From Streptomyces sp. A2-16 (GTDB taxonomy: Bacteria; Actinomycetota; Actinomycetes; Streptomycetales; Streptomycetaceae), in contig NZ_CP063808.1 in NCBI RefSeq assembly GCF_018128905.1, forward strand, positions 3,968,001 through 4,032,000: a DNA stretch of 64,000 bases, read 5' to 3'. The translations under genes were made by a program, and so were the position numbers. This document shows positions 1-8,105 of the stretch, piece after piece; positions within the stretch are counted from its first letter, which is position 1, and every line of letters starts with the position of its first letter. The notes beneath the pieces were generated by a model, which had not been told where the DNA came from, did not search any database, and worked only from the letters and a program-made list of their open reading frames with translations.

Positions 1-1051
1 TGGTGAGCGCGGTCCGGTAGAAGGAGGCGGGGTCGGTGGTCGGCTGGGCGGCGGTGCTCACCAGCGTCGAGCGGTTGAACCCGGCACCGAGCACGGCGGC
101 GACCGGCCCGGTCGTGCCGTCGTTGGGAGCGGCGAGGGCGCCGTGGCAGAAGAGCACGTCCCGTGTCGAAGGGCGGGCGAAGGAGACCTGCGCGGGACCG
201 GTGAACACGAGTTGCCCGCCGCGCACCCGGCCGGTGAAGGTGCCCGCGTTCGTGGTGACGGTCAGGTCCCTGCCGGTGTACGTGCTCCACACCTCGTCGA
301 TGTACGGCGCGAAGTAGTCCGCCGGGAACAGGCCGGCGTCCAGACCGTGGCCCGGGGCGATGACACGCGTGTCGCCCACCACCAGCGGCGCGAACTCCTC
401 GACCTGGTGCACGGCGGCGAAGGCACCGGCCCGCCCTGAGGCGCGCAGGGTGCCCGTCGTCTGGTCCCGCGCCCCGGTCAGCCGGATGCTCAACGGCACG
501 CTGAACATGTCCACCATGGTGGTGTTGCAGAACATGCCCGCCGCGTTGTGGGTGAACTCGGCGCAGTCGTGCAGCACCGGGTAGTTGGGGTCCGAGGTCA
601 CCCAGCCGGCCGGGTACTGGAGGGCGGGGTTGCCGTTGCCGTCGGTGACCACCTTGAACTTCAGCTTGGCGCCCAGGGACACGTAGATCCGGCCGGACAG
701 GTAGGGCAGGGACAGGGTGGTCCCGCCGCCTCCGGTCAGGCCTATCGCGTAGTCGGTGTAGCCGTCGGCGCCGTTGTCGGACAGGGCCACCGGGGCGAGG
801 GTGCCGTCCGGGGTGACCCGGACCTGCCTGCCGTCCTGGTTGCCCACGATGTAGACGTGGACGTTCGCGTCGTCGAAGGCGCCGGTGTTGTTGACGACGG
901 TCAGCGGCAGGGCGCCGGCCGCCGCGGTGCGATTGCCCTCGGCGAGGGCGTGGGGAGCCAGTGCGGCGACGGCGGGCGCGGCCGCCATCGCCCCGCCGAG
1001 GGCGACAAGGAGCTTGCGGCGGCCGAGCCGACGCTGGTGACGAGGGGTCAT
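1..1051 (-). CDS. Secreted GH64 (thaumatin-like) beta-1,3-glucanase, 3' end outside window
   Basis: Partial gene: 350 codons are visible from the ATG at 1051 with no stop before the window edge. The N-terminus has a twin-arginine style signal (RRLGRRKLLVALGG, then an Ala-rich stretch), so the enzyme is probably exported by Tat. The mature part has GH64 hallmarks: an LPLTVVNNTG start, VHVYIVG, and a late segment ending TDPASFYRTALT. Family knowledge: GH64 enzymes cut beta-1,3-glucan (laminarin, fungal wall) into pentasaccharides. The start is supported by GAGGAGACC about 8 nt upstream. A CebR-like palindrome lies 23 nt upstream. GH64 assignment is firm; the substrate is inferred. Confidence 0.88.
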   Translation of the reverse strand, partial: MTPRHQRRLGRRKLLVALGGAMAAAPAVAALAPHALAEGNRTAAAGALPLTVVNNTGAFDDANVHVYIVGNQDGRQVRVTPDGTLAPVALSDNGADGYTDYAIGLTGGGGTTLSLPYLSGRIYVSLGAKLKFKVVTDGNGNPALQYPAGWVTSDPNYPVLHDCAEFTHNAAGMFCNTTMVDMFSVPLSIRLTGARDQTTGTLRASGRAGAFAAVHQVEEFAPLVVGDTRVIAPGHGLDAGLFPADYFAPYIDEVWSTYTGRDLTVTTNAGTFTGRVRGGQLVFTGPAQVSFARPSTRDVLFCHGALAAPNDGTTGPVAAVLGAGFNRSTLVSTAAQPTTDPASFYRTALT

Positions 1052-1073
1052 GTGGGGGGTCTCCTCGAATTCC

Positions 1074-1087
1074 TGAGAGCGCTCTCA
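1074..1087 (-). promoter_or_regulatory. CebR-like LacI-family operator
   Basis: TGAGAGCGCTCTCA is a perfect 14-bp palindrome just upstream of the GH64 glucanase start. It differs from the known Streptomyces CebR box TGGGAGCGCTCCCA at one symmetric position. Inference: repression of the glucanase by a CebR-type regulator, relieved by cello- or laminari-oligosaccharides. Confidence 0.7.
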
Positions 1088-1284
1088 TGTGGGGGGTGAG
1101 ACCCGATGGTACGGACCAGGCGCGCCGCGGCCTATACGTCGGACAGCGCTTAATCCGGTCTTAAGTGCCGGTTAAGTGGCGCCGGAGCGGGCGGAGTTGG
1201 CCGCGAAAAGCCGGTGGACGCCACCCCGGGGATCCCGTACCGTGAGCTGCCACGCCTCGAGACCAGCGGAAGGAGGCGAGTGCC

Positions 1285-1341
1285 ATGCAGTTCACGACCG
1301 TCCAGCGCTCCCTCTCCGTCGTCCCGGCGTGCCTCGTCTGA
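1285..1341 (+). CDS. Candidate 18-aa leader peptide upstream of the GNAT gene
   Basis: A short ORF, MQFTTVQRSLSVVPACLV, starts at ATG 1285 behind a strong ribosome-binding site (GGAAGGAGGCG). It stops 43 nt before the start of the acetyltransferase gene. The good Shine-Dalgarno signal, ATG start and position in the presumed 5' leader suggest it is translated. It has one Cys near the end and no obvious run of one amino acid, so a classical attenuator is not evident. It could also be chance. Confidence 0.4.
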   Translation: MQFTTVQRSLSVVPACLV

Positions 1342-1384
1342 CCGGGAGCGCCTCACGCAGTACGCATCCCGGAGGAATCCACCC

Positions 1385-2281
1385 ATGACCGATCTGGTCA
1401 TCCGCGCGCTCGACGAGCGCGAAGCCCCTCTCTTCGACGCTCTTCCCGACCCCCTCGGCGCCCGCGAGTCCCACCGGCTCACCCGGCACCGCCCCGACTG
1501 GAAGCGGGTCGCCCTGCGCGACGGCAAGGTCGTGGCACGCGGCGCCTGGTGGGGCGGCCCCGACGACACCGCCCCCCTCAACGTCAACTGGTTCGACGTG
1601 GCCGAAGGGGAGGAGGAGGCCGGCGCCGAACTCCTGCGCACCGCGCCCTGGCAGGTCGAGCTCGAGATGAACCTGCCCGCGGGCTGGCGCGAGGACCCGG
1701 CACAGCGGGCCGCCGCCGAGGCCCGCTTCACCGCCGTACGGGAGGCGGGGTACGAGCTCCTGGTCGAGCGGTTCCTCTACCGCTGGACACCGGAGCAGGG
1801 GCTGCCCGAGCGGCCCGGACGCCTCGAGTTCCGGCCCGAACCGGACGACGCGGTCTTCTTCGACCTGCTGCGCCGCATCCACTCCGCCACCCTCGACGCG
1901 CACGCCCTCAAAGCCATCGAGGAGGGCGGACTCGACCGGGCCGCCCAGGAAGAGCTCGACTTCTTCCACTGGTGCCCCTCGCCCCGCGAGTGGTGGCAGA
2001 TCGCCCGCACCCCGCAGGGAGACGTCGCCGGGATCCACATTCCGGCCCACAACCCGTCGGGGCCCTGCGTCGGGTTCATCGGAGTCGTGCCCGAACAGCG
2101 CGGCCACGGCTACGCCTACGATCTGCTCGCCGAGTGCACCCACTGTCTGGTCGAGCAGGGCGCCGAGTTCGTCTCCGCTGCGACGGACAGGGGGAACTTC
2201 CCCATGGCCGCGAACTTCGCCAAGGCGGGCTACCCCGTCGTGCGCGAACGCCTGAACTACCGGCCTGCGCACAGCGGCTGA
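1385..2281 (+). CDS. GNAT family N-acetyltransferase
   Basis: 298 aa. The start is ATG 1385, behind GGAGGAA 7 nt upstream; the open frame extends further 5' but without a better start. The C-terminal third carries the GNAT acetyl-CoA fold: a beta4-like strand CVGFIGVVPEQRGHGYAYDLL (Q/R-x-x-G-x-G/A loop) and the closing segment around AANFAKAGY. The N-terminal half looks like a degenerate second GNAT-like unit, as in two-domain actinobacterial acetyltransferases. The substrate is unknown. An 18-codon ORF precedes it and may be co-transcribed. The next gene, of unknown function, lies in the same direction. Confidence 0.8.
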   Translation: MTDLVIRALDEREAPLFDALPDPLGARESHRLTRHRPDWKRVALRDGKVVARGAWWGGPDDTAPLNVNWFDVAEGEEEAGAELLRTAPWQVELEMNLPAGWREDPAQRAAAEARFTAVREAGYELLVERFLYRWTPEQGLPERPGRLEFRPEPDDAVFFDLLRRIHSATLDAHALKAIEEGGLDRAAQEELDFFHWCPSPREWWQIARTPQGDVAGIHIPAHNPSGPCVGFIGVVPEQRGHGYAYDLLAECTHCLVEQGAEFVSAATDRGNFPMAANFAKAGYPVVRERLNYRPAHSG

Positions 2282-2374
2282 GCCCTCTCCGGCACTGACG
2301 GCCGGTCGCGTCCGACTGTCAGTGCCGGGTGCCATGCTGGTCACCGGGTTGACCGTCGGCACGGCGCGGGAGGT

Positions 2375-2719
2375 GTGGTGGGGTTCGAGGGCGAGGTCTG
2401 GCAGGTGCGCGGCGGTGCCGAACCGGTCGGGGACATCCTTATCGACGAGGCCGACTTCCCTTGGCTGTCGGGCCGGTTCACGGCAGGACCCGGATTCGCC
2501 GCTGTGCGCGAGCTGTTCGCGCGCGAGCTCGCCCTGACGGAGGAGGACGACGAGGAGCGGTGGCAGGAGTGGGAGGAGGCATACGACGAGCTCCGGCGGC
2601 AGGTGTCGCTCGTCGCTCCGGCCGGTCCCGCACCCGAGTTCCTGCTGCACATCGAGGGGGAGCGGGCCTGGTTCCGGTGGAGCGACGAGCCGTTCGACGA
2701 GGACGCGCCGGCGGTCTGA
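2375..2719 (+). CDS. Hypothetical acidic protein
   Basis: 114 aa from GTG 2375, with GGGAGG just upstream. No family recognised. The protein is strongly acidic, with a Glu/Asp-rich central helix around EEDDEERWQEWEEAYDEL, and has no signal peptide or membrane segment. Codon use matches its neighbours (strong GC at third positions), which supports it as a real gene. It lies downstream of the acetyltransferase in the same direction. A run of 37-bp imperfect repeats begins right after its stop codon. Confidence 0.55.
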   Translation: MVGFEGEVWQVRGGAEPVGDILIDEADFPWLSGRFTAGPGFAAVRELFARELALTEEDDEERWQEWEEAYDELRRQVSLVAPAGPAPEFLLHIEGERAWFRWSDEPFDEDAPAV

Positions 2720-2867
2720 GGTGCGGGTGTGTGCCGTGGGTACGCCGGGGGTCCGAGGCGCAGGTCCGTGCCATGCGTACGCCGGGGGTCTGTGGTGCAG
2801 GTCCGTGCCGTGGGTGTGCCGGGAGTCCGAGGCGCGGATCTACGCCGTGGGCACGCCGGTCGCGCCG
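2720..2867. repeat. Four imperfect 37-bp tandem repeats at a convergent gene junction
   Basis: The core GTGCCGTGGGTACGCCGGG or a variant recurs at 2731, 2768, 2805 and 2842, an exact 37-bp period. The last copy includes the stop codon and final codons (GVPTA) of the leftward oxidoreductase gene. The array therefore looks like outward duplication of that gene's 3' end into the spacer. Confidence 0.75.
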
Positions 2868-3739
2868 TCCAGCAGGGTCTCCGCCTCGACGAGGATCTCG
2901 GTGACCCGCAGGGCGAACGCGGCGTCGCAGGGATGTGCCTGCCCGGTGCGGGCGGCGGCGAGCAGTCCGTCGGCGGCCCGGAGCACGGCGGGCACGACCC
3001 CCTCCGACGACTCCGGGAGCAGGGCGACTCCGCCCGTGCCCCGCAGTTCGACGCCGGCTCCCGCGGCCGCTGGAGGTGCCGTGAGACTCAGCGTCAGAGT
3101 GCTCGACGCGCCGCCGGTGTGCCTGAGGACCAGATGGACGGTGTCCCCGGGGCCGTGCGCGGCCGCCGCCACCTCACGGACCTCGCCCAGTACCGGCAGC
3201 AGCACCGACAGGGCATGCGGACCCACGTCCCACAGGGCGCCCTTCTCCCGCCGCCACGGCGAGTCGGCGAAGGCGCTCTCGCTGGTGAACACCGACCCCA
3301 GCCATTCGGCCCGCGCCGTGAACCAGCCCGCCACGCCCGCCTGTTCGCCGATCCACGCCTCGGTCTCGGTGAGGAAGCGCGAGGTGAAGAACACCACCGA
3401 GGCGACGCCGGTCTCCCGGACGGCGTCGAGCACCGCCCGCCCCTGCTCGACCGTGGTCGCGAGGGGCTTGTCCAGCAGCAGATGGCAACCGGCCCGCGCG
3501 GCCCGCGCCGCGAGCTCGGCCTGCACGGCCGGCGGCAGGGCGATCGCGACGGCGTCCACGTCCGCGAGCAACGCGTCGACATCGTCGTACGCCCGCGTGC
3601 CGTGCTCGTCGGCCAGCTCCTTGGCGGCCTCCGTACGACGGCCCCACACCCCGGCGAAGTCCAGCTCCGGATGTGCGGCGAGCGCGGGGGCGTGGGCCAT
3701 CCTGGCCCAGGGACCGGTGCCGAGCAGTCCGATGCGCAT
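2840..3739 (-). CDS. Gfo/Idh/MocA family NAD(P)-dependent oxidoreductase
   Basis: 299 aa from ATG 3739, where the Rossmann fold begins at once (MRIGLLGTGPW, a GxGxW dinucleotide loop); upstream in-frame codons add no fold. LLDKPLATT at about residue 115 matches the family E/DKP motif near the nicotinamide. The rest is the usual substrate-binding domain. Members oxidise or reduce sugars, inositols and similar polyols. The substrate here is unknown. It is convergent with the preceding gene, and its last codons are part of a 37-bp repeat array. Confidence 0.85.
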   Translation of the reverse strand: MRIGLLGTGPWARMAHAPALAAHPELDFAGVWGRRTEAAKELADEHGTRAYDDVDALLADVDAVAIALPPAVQAELAARAARAGCHLLLDKPLATTVEQGRAVLDAVRETGVASVVFFTSRFLTETEAWIGEQAGVAGWFTARAEWLGSVFTSESAFADSPWRREKGALWDVGPHALSVLLPVLGEVREVAAAAHGPGDTVHLVLRHTGGASSTLTLSLTAPPAAAGAGVELRGTGGVALLPESSEGVVPAVLRAADGLLAAARTGQAHPCDAAFALRVTEILVEAETLLDGATGVPTA

Positions 3740-3992
3740 GGTGCCGCCTCTCTCGCCGTACCTCATGATGACCAGGCTGGATCGTCCACCGGTCGAGGCG
3801 AGGGTGCCACACGGGGACCGCGGACACGCAACCCCGTCTCGCCCGCCGGTCGACGAGGGGTACGCCAGGGTCCGGGATTCAGCACTCCCGTCACTGAATG
3901 CGTTCTCATTCTTCTATTGGACCTTCGGTGTGTGCGGCGGCCAGGCTGATGAGAGCCCAGCTCCGCGTGACAGGCGAAAGAGGTCCTAGGCC

Positions 3993-4850
3993 ATGCACAC
4001 CCGCCGTATCGGTGATGTCGAAGTGAGCTCGATCGGTCTGGGCGCCATGCCCATGTCCATCGAGGGGCGGCCGGACGAGGAACGCTCCATCGCCACCGTC
4101 CACGCCGCGCTCGACGCCGGCGTCACCCTGATCGACACCGCCGACGCCTACCACCGGGACGCCGACGAGGTCGGTCACAACGAGACCCTGATAGCCAAGG
4201 CCCTCGCCTCCCACGACCGGGGCGGTGACGTCCTCGTCGCCACCAAGGGCGGGCATCTGCGTCCCGGGGACGGCAGTTGGACCCTCGACGGCAGCCCCCG
4301 GCACCTGAAGGAGGCCTGCGAGGCGTCCCTGAGCCGGCTGGGTGTGGAGGCCATCGGCCTCTACCAGTTCCACCGCCCCGATCCCCGCGTCCCCTACGCC
4401 GAGTCCGTCGGCGCCGTGCGCGACCTCCTCGACGAGGGCAAGATCCTCAGGGCGGGCATCTCCAACGCGAACCCAGAGCAGATCAGGCTCGCTCACGAGA
4501 TCCTCGACGGCCGGCTGGTCTCCGTGCAGAACCAGTTCTCCCCGGCCTTCCGGTCCAGCGAGCCCGAGCTGCGGCTGTGCGACGAACTCGGCATCGCCTT
4601 CCTGCCCTGGAGCCCTCTCGGCGGCATCTCGCGGGCGGGCGAACTGGGCTCGGCACACGCGCCGTTCGCGCGGATCGCCGAGAAGCACGGGGTGAGCCCG
4701 CAGCGCGTCTGCCTGGCCTGGATGCTCGCCAAGTCGCCGGTGGTCGTGCCGATCCCGGGGGCGAGCCGTCCCGAGACGATCCGCGACTCGCTCGCCGCCG
4801 CCGATCTCGTGCTCGACGCGGCCGAACTCGCGGAGCTGGACGCCGTCTGA
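3993..4850 (+). CDS. Aldo/keto reductase
   Basis: 285 aa from ATG 3993 (AGAGGTCC upstream). It shows the AKR barrel with the catalytic tetrad in place: Asp and Tyr in DTADAYH, Lys in VATKGGH, His in YQFHRPDP. The late segment VPIPGASRPETIRDSL is the usual NADPH phosphate-binding region. Cytosolic NADPH-dependent reduction of aldehydes or ketones is expected; the substrate is unknown. The start is preceded by a weak inverted repeat (ATTCAG...CTGAAT, 3877-3899). Probably monocistronic, as the next gene has its own ribosome-binding site about 90 nt on. Confidence 0.88.
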   Translation: MHTRRIGDVEVSSIGLGAMPMSIEGRPDEERSIATVHAALDAGVTLIDTADAYHRDADEVGHNETLIAKALASHDRGGDVLVATKGGHLRPGDGSWTLDGSPRHLKEACEASLSRLGVEAIGLYQFHRPDPRVPYAESVGAVRDLLDEGKILRAGISNANPEQIRLAHEILDGRLVSVQNQFSPAFRSSEPELRLCDELGIAFLPWSPLGGISRAGELGSAHAPFARIAEKHGVSPQRVCLAWMLAKSPVVVPIPGASRPETIRDSLAAADLVLDAAELAELDAV

Positions 4851-4942
4851 ACCCGGGTGCGCACTGGCCTCGGCCATCGGGATGTCCCTAGGATGGACTC
4901 CCTGTCCTGCCAGGCCAGTTGGCGGCACGAGCTGGGGGAATG

Positions 4943-5761
4943 ATGAGCACCGGCAAGAACCTGTCCACGTCGATCGACGCCTCGGTACCCACGGCCGCGC
5001 GTATGTACGACCACTATCTGGGCGGCAAGGACAACTACGCGGCCGACCGGGCCGCCTGCGAGGAGCTCGACAAGGTCGTCCCCAGCACCCGCAGGCTCGC
5101 GGTCAACAACCGGCGCTTCCTCCAGCGGGTGGTGCGGACCCTGTCGGCGGAGCACGGCATCCGGCAGTACCTCGACCACGGATCGGGCCTGCCCACCCAG
5201 GACAACGTCCACCAGGTCGCCCAGCGCATCGACCCCACCACGCACGTGGTCTACGTCGACAACGACCCGATGGTCCTCGTCCACGGCCGGGCGCTGCTGG
5301 AGCAGGACGAGCGGACCGCCGTCATCCACGCCGACATGCGGGAGACCGAGGCGATCCTCGACCACGAGGACACCCGGCGGCTGATCGACTTCTCGCAGCC
5401 CGTCGCCGTGCTGTTCAACTCGGTCATGCACTGCATCCCCGACAGCGAGACGGACGGGCCGGCCGCCGTGGCCCGCCGGGTCCGTGAGCGGCTCGCGCCC
5501 GGCAGCTTCATGGTGATGTGCCAGCTGGTCAGCGAGGACCCCGAGGTCCGCGACTTCGTCACGAACTTCATGGACCAGGCGACCCAGGGCCACTGGGGCC
5601 GGGTGCGCGAGGAGAAGGACGTCGCCGAGTGGTTCGAGGGCCTGGAGATCCTCGACCCCGGTCTCGTCGAGGTCTCCACCTGGCGCCCCGACTCCGAGGT
5701 GGCCCCCCGCCAGCTCACCCACGAGTGGATCGAGTTCGGCGGCGTCGCCCGCATCGCCTGA
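4943..5761 (+). CDS. SAM-dependent methyltransferase, SAV2177/DUF574 family
   Basis: 272 aa. Two adjacent ATGs occur at 4940 and 4943; 4943 gives the better spacing from GGGGGA. The sequence has the family signatures: TAARMYDHYLGGKDNY near the N-terminus, the SAM-binding YLDHGSGLPTQDNVHQVA, and VVYVDNDPMVL. This family is strongly expanded in Streptomyces and often sits beside XRE/DUF397 genes, as it does here (XRE regulator 276 bp downstream, facing it). Its methyl acceptor is not known. A stable hairpin follows the stop. Confidence 0.9.
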   Translation: MSTGKNLSTSIDASVPTAARMYDHYLGGKDNYAADRAACEELDKVVPSTRRLAVNNRRFLQRVVRTLSAEHGIRQYLDHGSGLPTQDNVHQVAQRIDPTTHVVYVDNDPMVLVHGRALLEQDERTAVIHADMRETEAILDHEDTRRLIDFSQPVAVLFNSVMHCIPDSETDGPAAVARRVRERLAPGSFMVMCQLVSEDPEVRDFVTNFMDQATQGHWGRVREEKDVAEWFEGLEILDPGLVEVSTWRPDSEVAPRQLTHEWIEFGGVARIA

Positions 5762-5773
5762 CCCGACCCCGAA

Positions 5774-5814
5774 ACGCCCCTGACGCGACCACGAAGGTTC
5801 CGCGTCGGGGGCGT
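5774..5814 (+). terminator. Terminator hairpin after the DUF574 gene
   Basis: Arms ACGCCCCTGACGCG (5774-5787) and CGCGTCGGGGGCGT (5801-5814) form a 14-bp stem with one G-U pair and a 13-nt loop, 13 nt after the stop codon. The remaining spacer up to 6036 shows no gene I can support. Confidence 0.7.
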
Positions 5815-6036
5815 GCACGTGTCTGCCGGCAACGGCCTGGTGCGGACGGGCCGCACCCCAGGCACGGTGGAGGAAGCCACCGCCGCACTCGGGGGACGCG
5901 CCTTGGACCCGGGCACGGTCCGCGCCACGACGCGCCGCACCTCGCCGCCTTCGCGGTCGCTCCTCGAACGGCACCTCGCGCCGGGTCGGCCTGCCCGGCC
6001 CGGTCTCACGCGACACCCTGCGCCCGAAAGGGACTC

Positions 6037-6954
6037 TCAGTCGGTGTAGCGCTGCTCCATCGTGCGTTCCAGCAGCCGCAGCGAGTCCCGGGGTTCGAGC
6101 GCGTCGTCCGCCAGCCGGTCCAGGGCGAGGCGGTACTCCTCCGTCTCGTCCCGGTCCTCCAGGAAGTTCGCGCTCTTGATGTGCTCCAGGTAGACGACGT
6201 CGGGCAGATCGAGCCCGCCGAAGCGCAGGTAGGTGATCGGGATGGACGGTGCGGAGGCGTTCGTCACGTCCAGCGGGATGATCTGCAGCGTCACATTCGG
6301 GCGCTGGGCCATCGCGACCAGGTGCGCGAGCTGCGCCCGCATGACCTCCCGGCTGCCCAGCACCCGCAGCAGCACCGACTCGTCGATCACCGCCCACAGC
6401 TGCGGGGCGTCCTCGCGCAGCAGCAACTGCGCGCGCCGCATCCGCAGTTCGACGCGTCGCGCCACCTCGCTCGCGGCCGCGGTCGGCAGTCCGCGCTCCA
6501 CGACCGCACGCGTGTAGTCCGGGGTCTGCAGCAGGCCGGGGACGTACTGGATCTCGAAGGTACGGATGGCCGCTGCCGCCTCCTGGAGTCCGACCAGCCG
6601 GTCGAACCACTCGGGCATCAGCCGCTTGTCGTACCGCTGCCACCAGCCCGGGTCACCGGCGCGCTGGAGCAGCTTGAGGAGCACCGAGGCCTCGTAGTCC
6701 TCGGTGCCGTACAGCTCGAGGAGGGCGCGCACGTCGCTCTCCGACGGAGGCTTGCGGCCCTTGCCCGACTCGATGCGGGACAGCTTTGCCGGGCTGAACC
6801 CGAGGGCCCGCGCCGCCTGGTCCTGGGCGAGTCCGGCATCCTCGCGGAAGCCCGTCAACTGCACGCCGACCAGCATCTTCAGCAGCGTGGGAGCCGGCTC
6901 GGTGCGGTCCAGGTACGGTTCCAGGCGGGAGGTGCGATGGGACGCGGCAGACAT
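6037..6954 (-). CDS. XRE-family regulator with DUF5753 domain (WhiJ/AbaA-cluster type)
   Basis: 305 aa from ATG 6954 with GGGAG upstream. Residues about 25-85 are a Cro/C1-type helix-turn-helix (GFREDAGLAQDQAARALGFSPAKLSRIESG). The remainder is DUF5753, with the typical IRTFEIQYVPGLLQTPDYTRA segment. Family knowledge: these regulators pair with a small DUF397 protein and a HATPase and affect differentiation and antibiotic production. Both partners follow here (DUF397 gene at 7085-7315; HATPase gene divergent at 7526). Control is inferred through the GTGCAATTGCAC palindrome between them. Confidence 0.92.
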   Translation of the reverse strand: MSAASHRTSRLEPYLDRTEPAPTLLKMLVGVQLTGFREDAGLAQDQAARALGFSPAKLSRIESGKGRKPPSESDVRALLELYGTEDYEASVLLKLLQRAGDPGWWQRYDKRLMPEWFDRLVGLQEAAAAIRTFEIQYVPGLLQTPDYTRAVVERGLPTAAASEVARRVELRMRRAQLLLREDAPQLWAVIDESVLLRVLGSREVMRAQLAHLVAMAQRPNVTLQIIPLDVTNASAPSIPITYLRFGGLDLPDVVYLEHIKSANFLEDRDETEEYRLALDRLADDALEPRDSLRLLERTMEQRYTD

Positions 6955-7084
6955 CCTGACTCCCAGTAAACCGGCACAGAGACGACTCACACTATCGCAC
7001 GCAGCGTGGCCGTGACGCACCATTCCGTTAGATGCCGGTGGCGGCCCGGGAGTTCGACGCCGTCGCCCCCGGGCCCGCGACACC

Positions 7085-7315
7085 TCACAGAAGGTGGTCG
7101 AACTCCCCGTCCTTCGCGCCGGCGAGGAACGCGGCGACCTCGGCCGGCGTGTAGACCAGCGCGGGGCCGTCGGGGTCACGGGAGTTGCGCAGCGCGACGG
7201 CGCCGTCGATCAGCGAGGCCACTTCGACGCAGTTGCCCTCGGCGTTGCTGTGTCGGCTCTTGACCCAGCGGGCGTCGAGCGAACTCGCCCGCACTCCGTT
7301 CTGCACTGGTGGCAC
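7085..7315 (-). CDS. DUF397 small protein
   Basis: 76 aa from GTG 7315, chosen because AAGGAG lies 6 nt upstream; a GTG at 7336 would add seven residues but has no good ribosome-binding site. DUF397 signatures are clear: WVKSRHSNAEGNCVEVA, then VALRNSRDPDGPALVYTPAEVAAFL. DUF397 proteins are found with XRE/DUF5753 regulators, proposed as partner or antitoxin-like proteins. It is encoded 130 bp upstream of the XRE gene on the same strand, so the pair may be one transcript. Confidence 0.92.
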   Translation of the reverse strand: MPPVQNGVRASSLDARWVKSRHSNAEGNCVEVASLIDGAVALRNSRDPDGPALVYTPAEVAAFLAGAKDGEFDHLL

Positions 7316-7430
7316 TGCAGTCTCCTTGCTGTTCACGTTCTGTGCCGGGCGCGGTGCCCGGCCGTGCGTGGCGGACGGGGGCGCACCCGCACATCCTCAG
7401 TGGCCCCACCCGTCGTTCGCGCAATTTCTC

Positions 7431-7466
7431 GTGCAATTGCACGCGGGCGCCTTCAGCGTGGATAAT
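7431..7466 (+). promoter_or_regulatory. Housekeeping-type promoter overlapped by a 12-bp palindrome
   Basis: TTGCAC (7437-7442) and GATAAT (7461-7466), 18 bp apart, form a good -35/-10 pair for the rightward HATPase gene. The perfect palindrome GTGCAATTGCAC (7431-7442) covers the -35, and a second GCAATT half-site lies at 7421. This arrangement suits repression by the neighbouring XRE protein, which is inference. Confidence 0.6.
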
Positions 7467-7525
7467 AGCTCCGGCGTCAACCCCTGCGGTTGCGCCCCGT
7501 CTTGACGTCGCATCAAGGAGATGCC

Positions 7526-8077
7526 GTGTCGTCACCTGCGAACCACGCGCTCCGGCCGCCGAGCCAGGCTGTGCCGGAAGCGGGTGATGTGGGCCCGGCC
7601 GGTGAGACCGTGCGGCGTCCGCGGCCCGTCGGCGCACATCGGCAACCGCCGGGGCCCGGCCCCCTGGACTCCGCCGCGCTGCTCATCAGCTGCAGCGGGG
7701 AAGGGTTCGCCCGGGCCCGCGCCTTCACCCGCGAGACGCTGAGCTGCTGGTCCCTCGGCCACTGCAGCGACGACGCCACCCTCGTGATCACCGAACTCGC
7801 CGCCAACGCCGTGGCCCACGCGGTGCCCCGGCTCGCGGCGGGCGGTGCGGACGAGGTGTGGCTGGGGTTGTCCTTCGACCCCGCCCATCTGCTGGTGACC
7901 GTCTCCGACCCCGGAGACGAGCCGCCCGCGTACACGCCCGCCGACGTCACCGCCCTGCGGGAGCACGGCCGGGGCCTGTACATCGTCGACGCGCTGGCTC
8001 AGGAGTGGGGCTGGACCTCACGGCCCCCGGCCGGCAAGACCGTCTGGGCCAAGCTGTCGACCACTCCTCCTCCCTGA
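7526..8077 (+). CDS. HATPase (RsbW/anti-sigma-like) ATP-binding protein
   Basis: 183 aa from GTG 7526, with AAGGAG 5 nt upstream. The GHKL ATP site is complete: N box ELAANAVAHA, G1 box VSDPGDEPP, G2 box EHGRGLYIVD. There is no sensor or dimerisation domain, so this is a stand-alone serine kinase-type fold like RsbW/AbaA ORF proteins. Divergent from the DUF397 and XRE genes, it completes the three-part regulatory cluster. Whether it phosphorylates or simply binds a partner is unknown. Confidence 0.88.
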   Translation: MSSPANHALRPPSQAVPEAGDVGPAGETVRRPRPVGAHRQPPGPGPLDSAALLISCSGEGFARARAFTRETLSCWSLGHCSDDATLVITELAANAVAHAVPRLAAGGADEVWLGLSFDPAHLLVTVSDPGDEPPAYTPADVTALREHGRGLYIVDALAQEWGWTSRPPAGKTVWAKLSTTPPP

Positions 8078-8105
8078 CATGACTGACGCGGAAAGGTCTC
8101 ACGCC

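Noticed and set aside
1292..2650. 452-codon leftward ORF over the GNAT gene
   Set aside because: Antisense shadow of the GNAT and following gene, with no recognisable domain.
3877..3899. ATTCAG...CTGAAT inverted repeat as the aldo/keto reductase operator
   Set aside because: Six-base arms with an 11-base gap could easily arise by chance, and no regulator is adjacent.
5813..6049. 78-codon rightward ORF between the DUF574 and XRE genes
   Set aside because: No ribosome-binding site, no family, and it runs into the opposing XRE gene. It starts inside the terminator region.
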